64,000 nucleotides of DNA from an uncultured Burkholderiales bacterium (GTDB taxonomy: Bacteria; Pseudomonadota; Gammaproteobacteria; Burkholderiales; Burkholderiaceae_E). The notes under the pieces are model-generated. The model did no database searches and was not told the origin of the DNA. It saw nothing but the letters and a program-made list of their open reading frames with translations. A program made the translations under genes and the position numbers. Of this stretch, positions 1 through 9,462 are shown one piece after another; the stretch's first letter is position 1, and each line of letters begins with the position of its first letter. The stretch covers positions 48,479 to 112,478 of the forward strand of contig CAIVAS010000222.1 of the NCBI GenBank assembly GCA_903903975.1. The letters run 5' to 3'.

Positions 1-693
1 ATCGGTCGCATCCTGTCGGCCACCATGCCGGGCCAGGACCCTGATGCCGCCTACCGCCACTACCTTCGCCATGGCCTGGTCGACGGCCCGCAGCTCGATA
101 CCCTTCGCCAGCGCAGCCGCTCGCACTTTCCCGGGCTGGTGCCAAACATGCCGCACAACTTCCGTCGCATTGGCGATCACGAGCGCATCACGATCGGCGA
201 TCGCCAGTGGCGGGTCATCATCGGCACTGGCCACTCGCCCGAGCATGCAGCGCTGATGTGCGACGCCGACCACCTGCTGATTTCGGGCGACATGGTTTTG
301 CCGCGCATCTCGACCAATGTCTCGGTCTTCGATCTCGAGCCCGAGGCCGATCCGCTCACCTGGTATCTCGATTCACTGCGTCGCTTCGAGGATTGCCCCG
401 AGGACACGCTGGTGCTGCCCTCGCATGGGCGGCCGTTTCGCGGCCTGCACCGACGTCTTGCCCAGCTTCATGAGCATCATGCCGAGCGGCTCGGCGCGGT
501 GGCCGCAGCCTGCAACGAACGACCGCGCCATGCGGCCGAGACCGTGCCGATCATGTTCGGCCGCGAATTCGACGCCCATCAGATGATGTTCGCGCTGGGC
601 GAGTCGCTCGCCCACCTGCATGCCCTGTGGTATCGCGGCGAGCTGACCCGGACAAAAGGCGAGGACGGGGTCTTTCGCTTTGCTGCCGCCTGA
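1..693 (+). CDS. MBL-fold metallo-hydrolase, C-terminal part (cut by window start)
   Basis: The reading frame is open from base 1, so the gene begins upstream; about 230 residues are visible. The visible part has the second half of a metallo-beta-lactamase fold: a TGHSPEH metal-binding motif, then an LISGDMVLP strand with the bridging Asp, and later LPSHGRPF with the last metal-binding His. The N-terminal HxHxDH motif should lie before the window. The C-terminal helical extension is usual for the LACTB2/glyoxalase-II-like hydrolases. It ends one base before the convergent purT stop. The substrate cannot be told from this part. Confidence 0.85.
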   Translation: MGRILSATMPGQDPDAAYRHYLRHGLVDGPQLDTLRQRSRSHFPGLVPNMPHNFRRIGDHERITIGDRQWRVIIGTGHSPEHAALMCDADHLLISGDMVLPRISTNVSVFDLEPEADPLTWYLDSLRRFEDCPEDTLVLPSHGRPFRGLHRRLAQLHEHHAERLGAVAAACNERPRHAAETVPIMFGREFDAHQMMFALGESLAHLHALWYRGELTRTKGEDGVFRFAAA

Positions 694-694
694 G

Positions 695-1900
695 TCAGGC
701 CTGGCGCGGCTTGACCCGTGAGGCGGCGTCCTTGGCATTGCGCCGGGCGGTGTCGACATCGGCGGCATGCGCCAGGGCAACACCCATGCGGCGTTTGACG
801 AATGACTCGGGCTTGCCGAAGAGCCGCACGTCGCTGCCGGGCACCGACAGTGCATCGGCCAGACCGTCGAAGACCACACCGCGAGCGGCCACACCGCCGT
901 AGATGACCGCGCTGGCGCCCGGCGAGCGCAGCCGGGTGTCGACCGGCAGACCCAGGATGGCGCGGGCATGCAGCTCGAATTCCGACTGATGCTGCGTGGT
1001 CATGGTGACCATGCCGGTGTCGTGCGGGCGCGGGCTGACTTCCGAGAACCAGACCATGTCACCCTTGACGAAGAGCTCCACGCCGAAAAGGCCGCTGCCG
1101 CCGAGCGCCTCGGTGACCTTGCGCGCGATGTCCTGCGAGCGCTCGAGCGCCACCGGGCTCATGGCCTGCGGCTGCCAGCTCTCGACATAATCGCCGGCCA
1201 CCTGCACATGACCGATCGGATCGCAAAAGTGCGTCGTGGTGGCGGCACTTTCTCTCGAACCCACCCGCACGGTGAGCAGGGTGATCTCGTAGTCGAAATC
1301 GATGAAGCCCTCGACGATCACGCGGCCGGCATCGACCCGCCCGCCGCTGGCGGCATAGGCCCAGGCGGCCTCGACCTCCTCGGGGCCATCGATCTTCGAC
1401 TGCCCCTTGCCCGATGAGGACATCACCGGCTTGACCAGGCACGGATAGCCGATGCCGTCGTCGATCGCTGATTGGAGTTCGGCCAGGCTGCTGGCAAAGC
1501 GATAGGGCGAGGTCGGCAGCCCGAGTTCTTCGGCGGCCAGTCGTCGGATGCCCTCGCGGTTCATGGTGAGCCAGGCCGCGCGGGCAGTGGGGATGACCCG
1601 CACGACGCCCTCGCGCTCGAGTTCGATCAGGGTCGGTGTGGCGATCGCCTCGATTTCGGGCACCACCATCTGCGGCCGTTCTTTCTCGATCAGGGCGCGC
1701 AGCTGGGCCGGGTCGGTCATGTCGATCACATGGGCACGGTGCGCCACCTGATGGCCCGGCGCATCGGCATAACGGTCGACCGCGATCACCTCGATGCCCA
1801 GCCGCTGCAGGGCGATGATCACTTCCTTGCCGAGTTCGCCGGCGCCCAGCAGCATGATCCGGGTGGCAGACGGGGAAAGGGGCGTGCCGATGGTGTGCAT
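695..1900 (-). CDS. purT: formate-dependent phosphoribosylglycinamide formyltransferase (GAR transformylase 2)
   Basis: PurT makes formyl-GAR from GAR, formate and ATP in purine synthesis, independently of folate. The 401-residue protein has the N-terminal [11 protein letters not shown] nucleotide-binding motif (about residues 16-26), [11 protein letters not shown], the EIEAI loop and an ATP-grasp loop SSSGKGQSK at about residue 160, ending with the [11 protein letters not shown] segment typical of the family. The length matches the usual 390-400 residues, and the N-terminus matches known PurT proteins, which supports this ATG. It is followed on the same strand by the SMUG1-like gene, which lies upstream with a gap of about 48 bases. 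Confidence 0.96.
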   Translation of the reverse strand: MHTIGTPLSPSATRIMLLGAGELGKEVIIALQRLGIEVIAVDRYADAPGHQVAHRAHVIDMTDPAQLRALIEKERPQMVVPEIEAIATPTLIELEREGVVRVIPTARAAWLTMNREGIRRLAAEELGLPTSPYRFASSLAELQSAIDDGIGYPCLVKPVMSSSGKGQSKIDGPEEVEAAWAYAASGGRVDAGRVIVEGFIDFDYEITLLTVRVGSRESAATTTHFCDPIGHVQVAGDYVESWQPQAMSPVALERSQDIARKVTEALGGSGLFGVELFVKGDMVWFSEVSPRPHDTGMVTMTTQHQSEFELHARAILGLPVDTRLRSPGASAVIYGGVAARGVVFDGLADALSVPGSDVRLFGKPESFVKRRMGVALAHAADVDTARRNAKDAASRVKPRQA

Positions 1901-1948
1901 GACAAAGTCGTCCTGAAAAAGGGATGAGCCGGTGCCGGGACCGAGAGC

Positions 1949-2749
1949 TTAGCCTGCCCCACCGCCCGCCGGCTCGATGCCGAGTGCCTGCAACTGGGCA
2001 TCGACCGCCTCGGCCCAGCCGCGGTTGGCCGCCGGGCTGGCCGGACTTGGGTGCAGGATCTGGCCGATCCGGATGCCGCGCGCCACGGCAGAATCGATGT
2101 CACTGCCCTCAAGCACATGGCGCAGCCGCTTTTCGGCAAAGCCGCCGATGCCGATCGCCCAGTCGGGCTGCAGCGCCGTCAGCGCCTGCGCGAGATGGCG
2201 GTCGCAGGCCTGATAGACCGGCGCCAGCTCTGAAGCCGGCAGCTGCACCGGCGTGCGGTTGCGCCCCGAGGCTTCGAGCCAGACCATCGGGCAGTAATTC
2301 AGCACGAAGGCGTCACTGAAAAACTGCTCGGCGCTGCCCCAGCGGCGGTTGGCCCACTCCCACATGCGTCGTCCGCTCACCTCGGAGCGGCGACAGGCGA
2401 ACCCTTCGATCGGGCGGCGCGGATGCATCTCGGCTGGCGTTGCCACCGGTGCCGAGAGCCCCATCCAGTCGCGCACGGCAGTCACTTCGCCGAAAGGCAC
2501 GCCGGTCTGCATCATGCCGAAGGGGCCGGGGTTCATGCCGAGCAGCACGATGCGTCGCGGCCCGACTGCAAAGCGCCGCACATAAGCCTCGTAGGGTGCC
2601 CAGGCATAGTCGAGCGGGTTGTAGACATGCGTGACCGGCGCCGAAAAGCGCAGCGGTGTCAGCTCGTCGGTCAGGCTTGCGGAGGCGGCGAGCAACTGAT
2701 CCGGCGTGCTGCGGGGTGCGGCGTCGGGCGGCTTGAGCGTCTTGGGCAT
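1949..2749 (-). CDS. SMUG1-type single-strand-selective uracil-DNA glycosylase
   Basis: This enzyme would remove uracil and oxidised pyrimidines from DNA in base excision repair. The protein of about 266 residues has the SMUG1 signature GMNPGPFGMMQTGVPFGEV near residues 71-89, with the catalytic Asn at about 73, and the second active-site motif HPSPASP with its His at about 233. Both are spaced as in animal SMUG1. A GTG three bases upstream of the chosen ATG is an alternative start. SMUG1 is best known from animals and occurs only patchily in bacteria such as Geobacter. The assignment rests on long motif matches, so I am fairly sure of the family; the exact base specificity is not visible. 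Confidence 0.9.
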   Translation of the reverse strand: MPKTLKPPDAAPRSTPDQLLAASASLTDELTPLRFSAPVTHVYNPLDYAWAPYEAYVRRFAVGPRRIVLLGMNPGPFGMMQTGVPFGEVTAVRDWMGLSAPVATPAEMHPRRPIEGFACRRSEVSGRRMWEWANRRWGSAEQFFSDAFVLNYCPMVWLEASGRNRTPVQLPASELAPVYQACDRHLAQALTALQPDWAIGIGGFAEKRLRHVLEGSDIDSAVARGIRIGQILHPSPASPAANRGWAEAVDAQLQALGIEPAGGGAG

Positions 2750-2905
2750 CACCCGATGCTACCGGACACTGCCGCACCGCCATGCAGGACGGTGACGGTC
2801 CCGCAAGACCTCGCGGCACAGCTGGATGGGCGCTGATTTCGGGTTTGGTTGCCTGCGCGGCTTGGGGTACGCTCGAACGCTTCGATTGATCACCGAGACA
2901 CCTGC

Positions 2906-3442
2906 ATGAACAAGCCACTCGAGCTTCCTGCCGGTCATGACGACCGCATTCCCTATCAGAAGCCGCAGCCCTGGGGCATGGTGCCCGACATGGTCGTGCC
3001 CGATGCGGTCAGTGACGACGAACGCCTGTGGGCGCCGTTGGGTCCGGGCATGTGGTCGCGTCCGTTGCAGCTCAATGTCAGCGGCGGGTTTTATGTCCAT
3101 CTGCTCAAGGTCAAGCGATCGGGCCTGCTGCAGCGTCATCGCCATTCGGGCGCGGTGCATGCTTATGTGATCCGAGGCCGCTGGCACTATCTCGAGCATG
3201 ACTGGGTGGCCGAGCAGGGCAGCTATATCTTCGAGCCGCCGGGCGAGACCCACACCCTGGTCGTCCCCGAGGACTGCACCGACATGATCACGCTCTTCAC
3301 CGTGAACGGTGCCTTGATCTATGTCGATCCGCAGGGCAATGCCACCGGCTACGACGATGTGTTTGCGCGCATCGAACGCTATCGCGCGCATTTCGAATCG
3401 GTCGGCCTGGGCGCCGACTATGTCAAACGGTTCATGCGCTGA
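2906..3442 (+). CDS. cupin protein similar to 2,4'-dihydroxyacetophenone dioxygenase
   Basis: A single-domain cupin of 178 residues. The beta-barrel motif 1 is visible as LLQRHRHSGAVHAYVIRGRW, with two metal-binding His, and motif 2 as FEPPGETHTLVVPE, with a further His. Length and sequence pattern resemble the iron-dependent 2,4'-dihydroxyacetophenone dioxygenase, which cleaves a carbon-carbon bond in aryl ketones. The open frame reaches back to a TTG at 2849, but ATG 2906 gives the family N-terminus. It is followed after 11 bases by an oxidoreductase gene, probably in one operon. The fold is certain; the substrate is inferred. Confidence 0.75.
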   Translation: MNKPLELPAGHDDRIPYQKPQPWGMVPDMVVPDAVSDDERLWAPLGPGMWSRPLQLNVSGGFYVHLLKVKRSGLLQRHRHSGAVHAYVIRGRWHYLEHDWVAEQGSYIFEPPGETHTLVVPEDCTDMITLFTVNGALIYVDPQGNATGYDDVFARIERYRAHFESVGLGADYVKRFMR

Positions 3443-3453
3443 GCGGGCCGCCG

Positions 3454-4428
3454 ATGAAGCCTTTCGGCATGGCAGTGATTGGTCTTGGCGTGATCGGGCG
3501 CCGCATGCTTGAGCACGCACCGGCGATCCCGGGGCTGCAGGTGGTGGCCGCCTATGACAATTCGCCACAGGCCAGGTCGGCCGCCGCGGCGGCTTATCCC
3601 GGACTGCCGCTGTGCGTCAGTGCAGCCGAGGCGATCGAGCGTCTTGATGTGGATGTGGTCTATATCGGTGTGCCGCCGCTCGCGCACGAAGCCTATGTTC
3701 GCGCAGCCATTGCGGCAGGCAAGGCGGTTTTTTGTGAGAAGCCGCTGGGCGTCGATGTTGCGGCCAGCCAGGCGCTCACCGAGGCCATGGATCGCAGCGG
3801 TCTGGCGCAGGCAGTCAACTTTGTTTTTGCCTCGTCGGATGCGGTCGGCCTGATGGCGCAGACCATCGCCGAGCCGTCCTTCGGATTGCGCAGCATCGAG
3901 ATCCGGCTGCGCTTTCACCAGTGGCCGCGAGCCTGGCAGGCGGACGCGACCTGGCTGCAGCGCGCCGACCAGGGCGGCTTTACGCGTGAGGTCGCCTCGC
4001 ACTTTGTCTTTCTGCTGCACCGCCTGCTGGGTGATGTGGCGCTCAAGGGCGCACAGGTGCGCTGGCCGGACAGCCCTTCCGGTGCCTGCGAGCAGTCGAT
4101 CACCGCGGCGCTGCGCTGCGCTGGGATTCCGGTATCGCTGTCGGCAAGCACCGGCGGTGCCGACCCCGATCTGGTCGAGGCCCGATTCATCGGTGCGCAC
4201 AGCGAATTGCGGCTGTCCGACTGGTATCGCCTCGAACTCATCGACGCCGCGTCGCCGCAGGGCCGACCGGTGCCGGGCCTGCCTGCCGATCCGCGCACCG
4301 CGACCTACCATCGCCAGCTCGAGCAACTGTACGCGATGCTGTCTGGCGAGCCGCACACCCTGCCCGATTTCGATGATGCGCTGGCCGTTCAGCGAATCAT
4401 CGAGGCGATGCTTCACGCCGACCACTGA
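3454..4428 (+). CDS. Gfo/Idh/MocA-family NAD(P)-dependent oxidoreductase
   Basis: A 324-residue dehydrogenase with an N-terminal Rossmann fold (IGLGVIGRRM at about residues 7-16) and the family motif GKAVFCEKPLG near residue 95, followed by the alpha/beta C-terminal domain that forms the active site. Relatives oxidise or reduce sugars, inositols and related polyols. It lies 11 bases after the cupin gene and 20 bases before a quinone reductase gene on the same strand, which suggests a small redox operon. No substrate can be deduced. Confidence 0.88.
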   Translation: MKPFGMAVIGLGVIGRRMLEHAPAIPGLQVVAAYDNSPQARSAAAAAYPGLPLCVSAAEAIERLDVDVVYIGVPPLAHEAYVRAAIAAGKAVFCEKPLGVDVAASQALTEAMDRSGLAQAVNFVFASSDAVGLMAQTIAEPSFGLRSIEIRLRFHQWPRAWQADATWLQRADQGGFTREVASHFVFLLHRLLGDVALKGAQVRWPDSPSGACEQSITAALRCAGIPVSLSASTGGADPDLVEARFIGAHSELRLSDWYRLELIDAASPQGRPVPGLPADPRTATYHRQLEQLYAMLSGEPHTLPDFDDALAVQRIIEAMLHADH

Positions 4429-4448
4429 CAGCCGTTACCCCAACAGAG

Positions 4449-5459
4449 ATGACCATGCCGATTCCTGCAACCATGCGCTATGTCGACCACGGAAACGGTG
4501 GCGGCCCGGAAGTGCTGAAAGTCGCCACCCGCGAGGTGCCGGAACTCGGCGCTGGTGAGGTGCTGATCGAAGTGGTTGCCGCCGGCGTCAATCGCCCCGA
4601 CTGCATCCAGCGCAGCGGTCGCTATCCGCCGCCCGCCGATGCGTCGCCGCATCTGGGCCTCGAGGTGGCCGGACGCATCGTGGCGCTCGGCCAGGGCGTG
4701 ACCGAATGGAAGATCGGCGAAGCGGTTTGTGCGTTGGCCAATGGCGGCGGTTATGCCGAGTATGCCGCGGCGCCATCCGGCCAGGTCCTGCCGGTGCCAG
4801 TGGGCCTGACCATGCTGCAGGCAGCCGCCCTGCCTGAGACCTATTTCACCGTCTGGGCCAATCTGGTCGAGCGCGGGCGTCTGGCCGCAGGCGATACCGT
4901 CCTGATCCATGGCGGCTCTTCGGGCATCGGCATCACTGCCATCCAGATTGCCAAGGCTTGGGGTGCCACCGTGATCTGCACCGTGGGCAATGCCCAGAAA
5001 GCCGCAGCCTGCCTGGCAATGGGGGCTGATGCCGCAATCGACTACCGCCAGCAGGATTTCGTTGCGCAGACGCTCAAGATCACCGGCAGTCGCGGCGTCA
5101 ATCTCATCCTCGACATGGTGGGTGGCACCTATGTCGAGAAGAACCTCAAGCTGCTGGCGCTCGACGGTCGGCTGGTGCAGATCGCTTTCCTGCAGCCGTC
5201 AAAAGTCGAGATCGACCTGATGCCGATCATGACCAAGCGGCTGACCGTGACCGGCTCGACCATGCGTCCGCGTTCGGCCGCCAACAAGGCCGATCTGGCC
5301 GCTGCCTTGCGCTCGCATGTCTGGCCGCTGCTCGAGCAGGGCCGGCTGCTGCCATCGATCTTCAAGGTCTTTGCGCTCGAGCAGGCCGCCGAGGCGCATG
5401 CCCTGATGGAAAGCTCCGAGCACATCGGCAAGATCATGTTCTCGGTGCAACCCGACTGA
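4449..5459 (+). CDS. NAD(P)H:quinone oxidoreductase, PIG3/QOR type (MDR superfamily)
   Basis: A 336-residue medium-chain dehydrogenase/reductase without the zinc-ligand set of true alcohol dehydrogenases. The GroES-like domain occupies about residues 1-140. The Rossmann domain starts with VLIHGGSSGIGITAIQIAK near residue 152, followed by VGNAQKAAACLAMGADAAIDY, the pattern of the PIG3/quinone oxidoreductase family. Such enzymes reduce quinones or reactive alpha,beta-unsaturated carbonyls with NADPH. It is the last gene of the plus-strand run and is convergent with the glycosyltransferase gene 12 bases away. Confidence 0.9.
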   Translation: MTMPIPATMRYVDHGNGGGPEVLKVATREVPELGAGEVLIEVVAAGVNRPDCIQRSGRYPPPADASPHLGLEVAGRIVALGQGVTEWKIGEAVCALANGGGYAEYAAAPSGQVLPVPVGLTMLQAAALPETYFTVWANLVERGRLAAGDTVLIHGGSSGIGITAIQIAKAWGATVICTVGNAQKAAACLAMGADAAIDYRQQDFVAQTLKITGSRGVNLILDMVGGTYVEKNLKLLALDGRLVQIAFLQPSKVEIDLMPIMTKRLTVTGSTMRPRSAANKADLAAALRSHVWPLLEQGRLLPSIFKVFALEQAAEAHALMESSEHIGKIMFSVQPD

Positions 5460-5471
5460 GGGTTGAGCGGA

Positions 5472-6230
5472 TCAGCGCACCCGGTTTCGGGCGCGCAGAT
5501 AGCGCTTGAGAAAGCGCCGAAAGTTGCGCAGTTGCGAATACTGGTAGTGCATGCCGAAACCGTGTTCGGTGAATTCCTTGCCCAGTCGGCGCTTGAGCGC
5601 GCTGTGCCTGCGATTGACATAGGCAAAGGACAGGTACTTGTAATGCAGCAGCTTGAGTGCCCCACCGTGCTCGACTGAACGAAAGATGCGCAAGGGTGCG
5701 TGGCCGACCGGGTCGGCGCTGTGGGCACCTGGCGCATAGTTCATCTCGACGACCTGCCGCGGTTTGAGAATCAGCATCTTCGAGTAGTTGGCGTCCGGCG
5801 CGCCGCGCTGAACCTGGTCGATCAGCGATCGTCCGATGTCGGTCGGAAAGGTCCATGACACCATGTCGAAGCCGACCGCCTGAAAAATGTCGTAATCAGG
5901 GTTGGCACGCAGAAACGCCGGCAGATCGCCTGCGTACAGAAACTCGTCGATATCGCAGACCATGGCGTAATCGGCATCGTCGCCCTTCCAGCAGTTCGAG
6001 CGGATCTGAGTGAGCGTCATTTCCTGCAACTCGCCCTGAGTTTCGAAGGGAATGATCTCGGTATTGGGATAGGACGCGATGATCTCGCGCGACCGGTCGG
6101 TCGACATGTTGTCGTAGATGACGATCCGCGATGCAAAGGCGCCGTAGTAATTGAGAAAATGCGGCAGCATTTTCTCTTCGTTGAAGCAGACGGCGTAGAC
6201 GCTGATGTTCACGGGGTCTCCGGTTGCCAT
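5472..6230 (-). CDS. glycosyltransferase family 2-like protein
   Basis: A 252-residue GT-A-fold glycosyltransferase. The nucleotide-sugar region reads SVYAVCFNEEKMLPHFLNYY at the N-terminus, then VIYDNMSTDRSREI, and the metal-binding DxD-like motif is CDIDEFL near residue 90. The His/Arg-rich C-terminal half (HSADPVGHAPLRIF, then the HYKYLSF region) is typical of short bacterial members that glycosylate surface glycans. The gene starts 14 bases after rodA ends, so it is probably the last gene of the mre-mrd operon, though a role in wall assembly is only inferred from position. Confidence 0.82.
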   Translation of the reverse strand: MATGDPVNISVYAVCFNEEKMLPHFLNYYGAFASRIVIYDNMSTDRSREIIASYPNTEIIPFETQGELQEMTLTQIRSNCWKGDDADYAMVCDIDEFLYAGDLPAFLRANPDYDIFQAVGFDMVSWTFPTDIGRSLIDQVQRGAPDANYSKMLILKPRQVVEMNYAPGAHSADPVGHAPLRIFRSVEHGGALKLLHYKYLSFAYVNRRHSALKRRLGKEFTEHGFGMHYQYSQLRNFRRFLKRYLRARNRVR

Positions 6231-6244
6231 TGCGTCGAAAAAGT

Positions 6245-7375
6245 TCAGCGCGGCATCAGCGTGCCGCGATGCCGATTGATGCTCATCAGCATGCCCAGAC
6301 TCAGGCCGAGCGTCATCATCGCGGTGCCGCCGTAGGACATCCAGGGCAGGGGCACGCCCACCACCGGCAGGATGCCGATCACCATGCCCATGTTCACGAA
6401 GCAGTAGGTGAAAAAGCTCAGGGTGATCGAGCCGGCCAGCAGGCGCCCGAAGCTGGTTCCGGCGGCGCCGGCGATCATCAGTCCGCGAAAAATGATGGCC
6501 AGATAGAGCAGCATCAGGATCATCACGCCGTAGAGTCCGAACTCTTCCGAGTACACCGCCATGATGAAGTCGGTGGTGCGCTCGGGGATGAACTCGAGAT
6601 GGGTTTGCGTGCCGAGGGTCCAGCCCTTGCCCGAAACGCCGCCCGAGCCGACCGCAATCGTCGATTGGATGATGTGAAAGCCCTTGCCAAGCGGATCAGA
6701 GGTCGGATCGAGCAGTGTCAGCACCCGCTGGCGCTGGTAATCGTGCAGCTTCATCCAGACCAGCGGCATCGCGGCGAGTCCGGCGATCGCGATGCCGATG
6801 ATCAGCCGCCAGCTCAGCCCGGCAAAAAAGATCACATAGGCACCGGCCGCCAGCACCATGATGGCGGTGCCCAGGTCGGGCTGCTTGGCGATCAGTCCGA
6901 CGGGCACGATGAGCAGGGCGGCTGCGATCAGGAAGTCGAACCAGCGCAGTGCGCCTTCCCGCTTGTCGAAGTACCAGGCCAGCATCAGCGGCGTGGTGAT
7001 CTTGAGCATTTCGGAGGGCTGGATGCGGGTAAAGCCCAGGTCGAGCCAGCGGGTCGCGCCCTTGCTGGTCGAGCCAAAGAGCGCCACCGCCACCAGCAGG
7101 GCGATGCCAAGCACATAGAGCGGCAGTGCGGCTCGCATCAGGACGCTGGGGGGCAGCAGCGCGGCCACCCACAGCACTGCCAGGGCAACGCCGATATTGC
7201 GCAGGTGTCCGTTGAAGCGGCCCGGGAAGTCGAGCCCTGCCGAGTACATATTGGCAATGCTGATCATCAGGATCACGCCAAGCGCAATCAGCAGCGGCCT
7301 GTCGAAGACGAAAATGAATCGACGCACCAGCTCCCATGGAGAGCTGCGGTTGAGGGACAAGGCGGTCGAGCCCAT
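6245..7375 (-). CDS. rodA: rod shape-determining protein RodA, SEDS peptidoglycan glycosyltransferase
   Basis: RodA polymerises lipid II into glycan strands in the elongasome, paired with PBP2. The 376-residue protein has about ten hydrophobic segments and the SEDS motifs: KQPDLGTAIMVLAAG, HLEFIPERTTDFI, the GLYGVMILM helix, and PWMSYGGTAMMTLGL near the C-terminus. The length matches E. coli RodA (370). Its start codon overlaps the mrdA stop by one base (TGATG), so it is translationally coupled to its partner transpeptidase. Confidence 0.97.
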   Translation of the reverse strand: MGSTALSLNRSSPWELVRRFIFVFDRPLLIALGVILMISIANMYSAGLDFPGRFNGHLRNIGVALAVLWVAALLPPSVLMRAALPLYVLGIALLVAVALFGSTSKGATRWLDLGFTRIQPSEMLKITTPLMLAWYFDKREGALRWFDFLIAAALLIVPVGLIAKQPDLGTAIMVLAAGAYVIFFAGLSWRLIIGIAIAGLAAMPLVWMKLHDYQRQRVLTLLDPTSDPLGKGFHIIQSTIAVGSGGVSGKGWTLGTQTHLEFIPERTTDFIMAVYSEEFGLYGVMILMLLYLAIIFRGLMIAGAAGTSFGRLLAGSITLSFFTYCFVNMGMVIGILPVVGVPLPWMSYGGTAMMTLGLSLGMLMSINRHRGTLMPR

Positions 7376-9453
7376 CAGTTGCGGGCTGCGCTGGCGGTCG
7401 GTGCCGCACCGGCCTTGACCGCGGCCGGCGGCGAATTTGCGGCGGCCTTCGGTACGCTTGCTTTCGGTGCCACCGACGGTGCAGCCGGTGGTGCGGCCGG
7501 TGGTGCGGCCACGCCCGGTGCAGGGCTCGCGGTGGGGTCGGGCTCGGGTTCGGGGACGTCGCGCATCTCGCTTTCGTCGAGTTCGGGCCGCATCGGGAAG
7601 GGCTCGACCGTATCTTTGGGCAGCTTGCCGAGCAACACGTAGTCGAACACCTTGCGGGCGATCGGCGCGGCGGCCTGCGCGCCGAAGCCGCCGTTCTCGA
7701 CGATCAGCGCCAGCGCGACCTTGGGATTGTCGACCGGCGCAAAGGCCATGAAGAGCGAGTGATCGCGAAAGCGCTCGGCAATTCGCCTGGCGTCGTATTT
7801 TTCGTTCTGCTTCATGCCGATCACCTGCGCCGTGCCGGTCTTGCCTGCGGCGACGTATTCGGCCCCGGCAAAGGCGGCCCGACCGGTACCCGTGCGGTTG
7901 ACATCGACCATGCCCTGCTTGACCAGCGCGACATAGTCGGGCCGCAGCGGGATGGTGACATCAGGCTCATTGACCGCCGGGGTACGACTGCCATCGATCG
8001 GATCGACGATCGATTTGACAATATGCGGCCTGAGAACCTTGCCGCCATTGGCCAGGATCGCGGTGGCGTTGGCGAGCTGAAGGATGGTGAACGCGTTGTA
8101 GCCCTGCCCGATGCCGATCGACGGCGTCTCGCCCGGCAGCCATCGGGTCTTGTAGCGCTTCATCTTCCAGGCCGATGAGGGCAGGATGCCGGTGGTCTCG
8201 CTGGGCATGTCGATGCCGGTGAGTTGCCCGAATCCCCAGGGCTTCATGAAGTCGTGGATGCGATCGACGCCGAGTTCGTAGGCAGCGCCGTAATAGTAGG
8301 TGTCGGACGAGACCGCGATGGATTTTCTGAGATCGACCGCGCCGTGGCCGTTGGGGTTCGAGTCGCGAAACCTGTGGCCGCCGAGCATGTAATAGCCCGG
8401 ATCGTTGATCGTGGTGGTGGGGCTGCGCACGCCGTTTTGCAGCACCGCCAGCGCCATGAAGGGCTTGTAGGTCGAACCGGGCGGGTAGGTGCCGCGAAGC
8501 GCCCGGTTGAGCATCGGTTTGTCGGGGTCCTCGTTGAGCGACTGCCAGGTCTGCGGATCGATGCCGTCGATGAAATGGTTGGGATCGAAGGTGGGCATCG
8601 AGACGAAGGCCAGCACTTCGCCGGTGGCCGGGTCGATCGCGACCATCGCGCCTTTGCGTTTGCCGTACCACTCCTGCACCAGGCGCTGCAGCCGGACATC
8701 GATCGACAGGGTGAGGTTCTTGCCGGTCTGTGCCGCGTCGCGCGACAGTGATCGCACCGCCCGGCCACCGGCCGACACCTCGACTTCTTCAAAGCCGGTC
8801 TCGCCGCGCAGCGTGCTCTCGTAGCTGAGCTCGATCCCGACCTTGCCCATGTGGTTCAGGCCGGCGTAATCGGAGCTCTCACCGTCGTCTTCGAGCCTGC
8901 GCTTCTCATCGGGCGAGATTCGCCCGATGTAGCCGACCACATGCGCCCCGGTGTCGCCCAGCGGATAATTGCGAAACAGCCGGGCCCGCACTTCGACGCC
9001 GTCGAAGCGAAAGCGATTCGCGGCGATCCGCGCGATTTCTTCGTCGGTCAGCCGGGTTTTCAGGGGCAGCCACTCGGCATTGCGCGAGTCGTCGTAAAGC
9101 CGCTTGAAGCGGCGCCGTTCGCGCTGACCGATCTCGATGATCTGTGCCAGTTCATCAATGGTCTTGTCGAGATCGACAATCTGGCGCGGCGACAGCTCGA
9201 GGGTGAAGGCCGAGACGTTCTCGGCCAACATGACGCCGTTGCGGTCATAGATCAGCCCGCGTGCCGGCGCCACCGGCACAACCGTGATGCGGTTGTCTTC
9301 AGCCTGCGCGTGAAAGGCATCGTGGCGGACCACCTGAAGCCAGACGAAGCGTGACAGGACGATGCAGAACATGAGCACGACCATCACGCCGGCGAACAAC
9401 AGCCGCCAGCGCAGGCGCCTCAGGTCGGTTTCAGTCTTGCTGACGTCGATCAT
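7375..9453 (-). CDS. mrdA: penicillin-binding protein 2, elongasome transpeptidase
   Basis: PBP2 cross-links the peptidoglycan made by RodA during side-wall growth. The 692-residue protein has one N-terminal membrane helix (about residues 15-40), the pedestal domain, and a transpeptidase domain with the active-site Ser327 in GSTYK, the SSD motif at 382-384 and KTGTA at 538-542. It is about 60 residues longer than E. coli PBP2 because of a C-terminal tail from about residue 635 that is almost all Pro, Ala, Val and Lys, probably a disordered periplasmic extension. It lies between mreD (9 bases upstream) and rodA (1-base overlap). Confidence 0.97.
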   Translation of the reverse strand: MIDVSKTETDLRRLRWRLLFAGVMVVLMFCIVLSRFVWLQVVRHDAFHAQAEDNRITVVPVAPARGLIYDRNGVMLAENVSAFTLELSPRQIVDLDKTIDELAQIIEIGQRERRRFKRLYDDSRNAEWLPLKTRLTDEEIARIAANRFRFDGVEVRARLFRNYPLGDTGAHVVGYIGRISPDEKRRLEDDGESSDYAGLNHMGKVGIELSYESTLRGETGFEEVEVSAGGRAVRSLSRDAAQTGKNLTLSIDVRLQRLVQEWYGKRKGAMVAIDPATGEVLAFVSMPTFDPNHFIDGIDPQTWQSLNEDPDKPMLNRALRGTYPPGSTYKPFMALAVLQNGVRSPTTTINDPGYYMLGGHRFRDSNPNGHGAVDLRKSIAVSSDTYYYGAAYELGVDRIHDFMKPWGFGQLTGIDMPSETTGILPSSAWKMKRYKTRWLPGETPSIGIGQGYNAFTILQLANATAILANGGKVLRPHIVKSIVDPIDGSRTPAVNEPDVTIPLRPDYVALVKQGMVDVNRTGTGRAAFAGAEYVAAGKTGTAQVIGMKQNEKYDARRIAERFRDHSLFMAFAPVDNPKVALALIVENGGFGAQAAAPIARKVFDYVLLGKLPKDTVEPFPMRPELDESEMRDVPEPEPDPTASPAPGVAAPPAAPPAAPSVAPKASVPKAAANSPPAAVKAGAAPTASAARN

Positions 9454-9462
9454 GCGGATGAC

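Noticed and set aside
6224..7642. 472-residue open frame on the plus strand
   Set aside because: It is antisense to rodA and the end of mrdA, rich in His, Gln and Arg as expected for the opposite strand of GC-rich genes, and has no domain.
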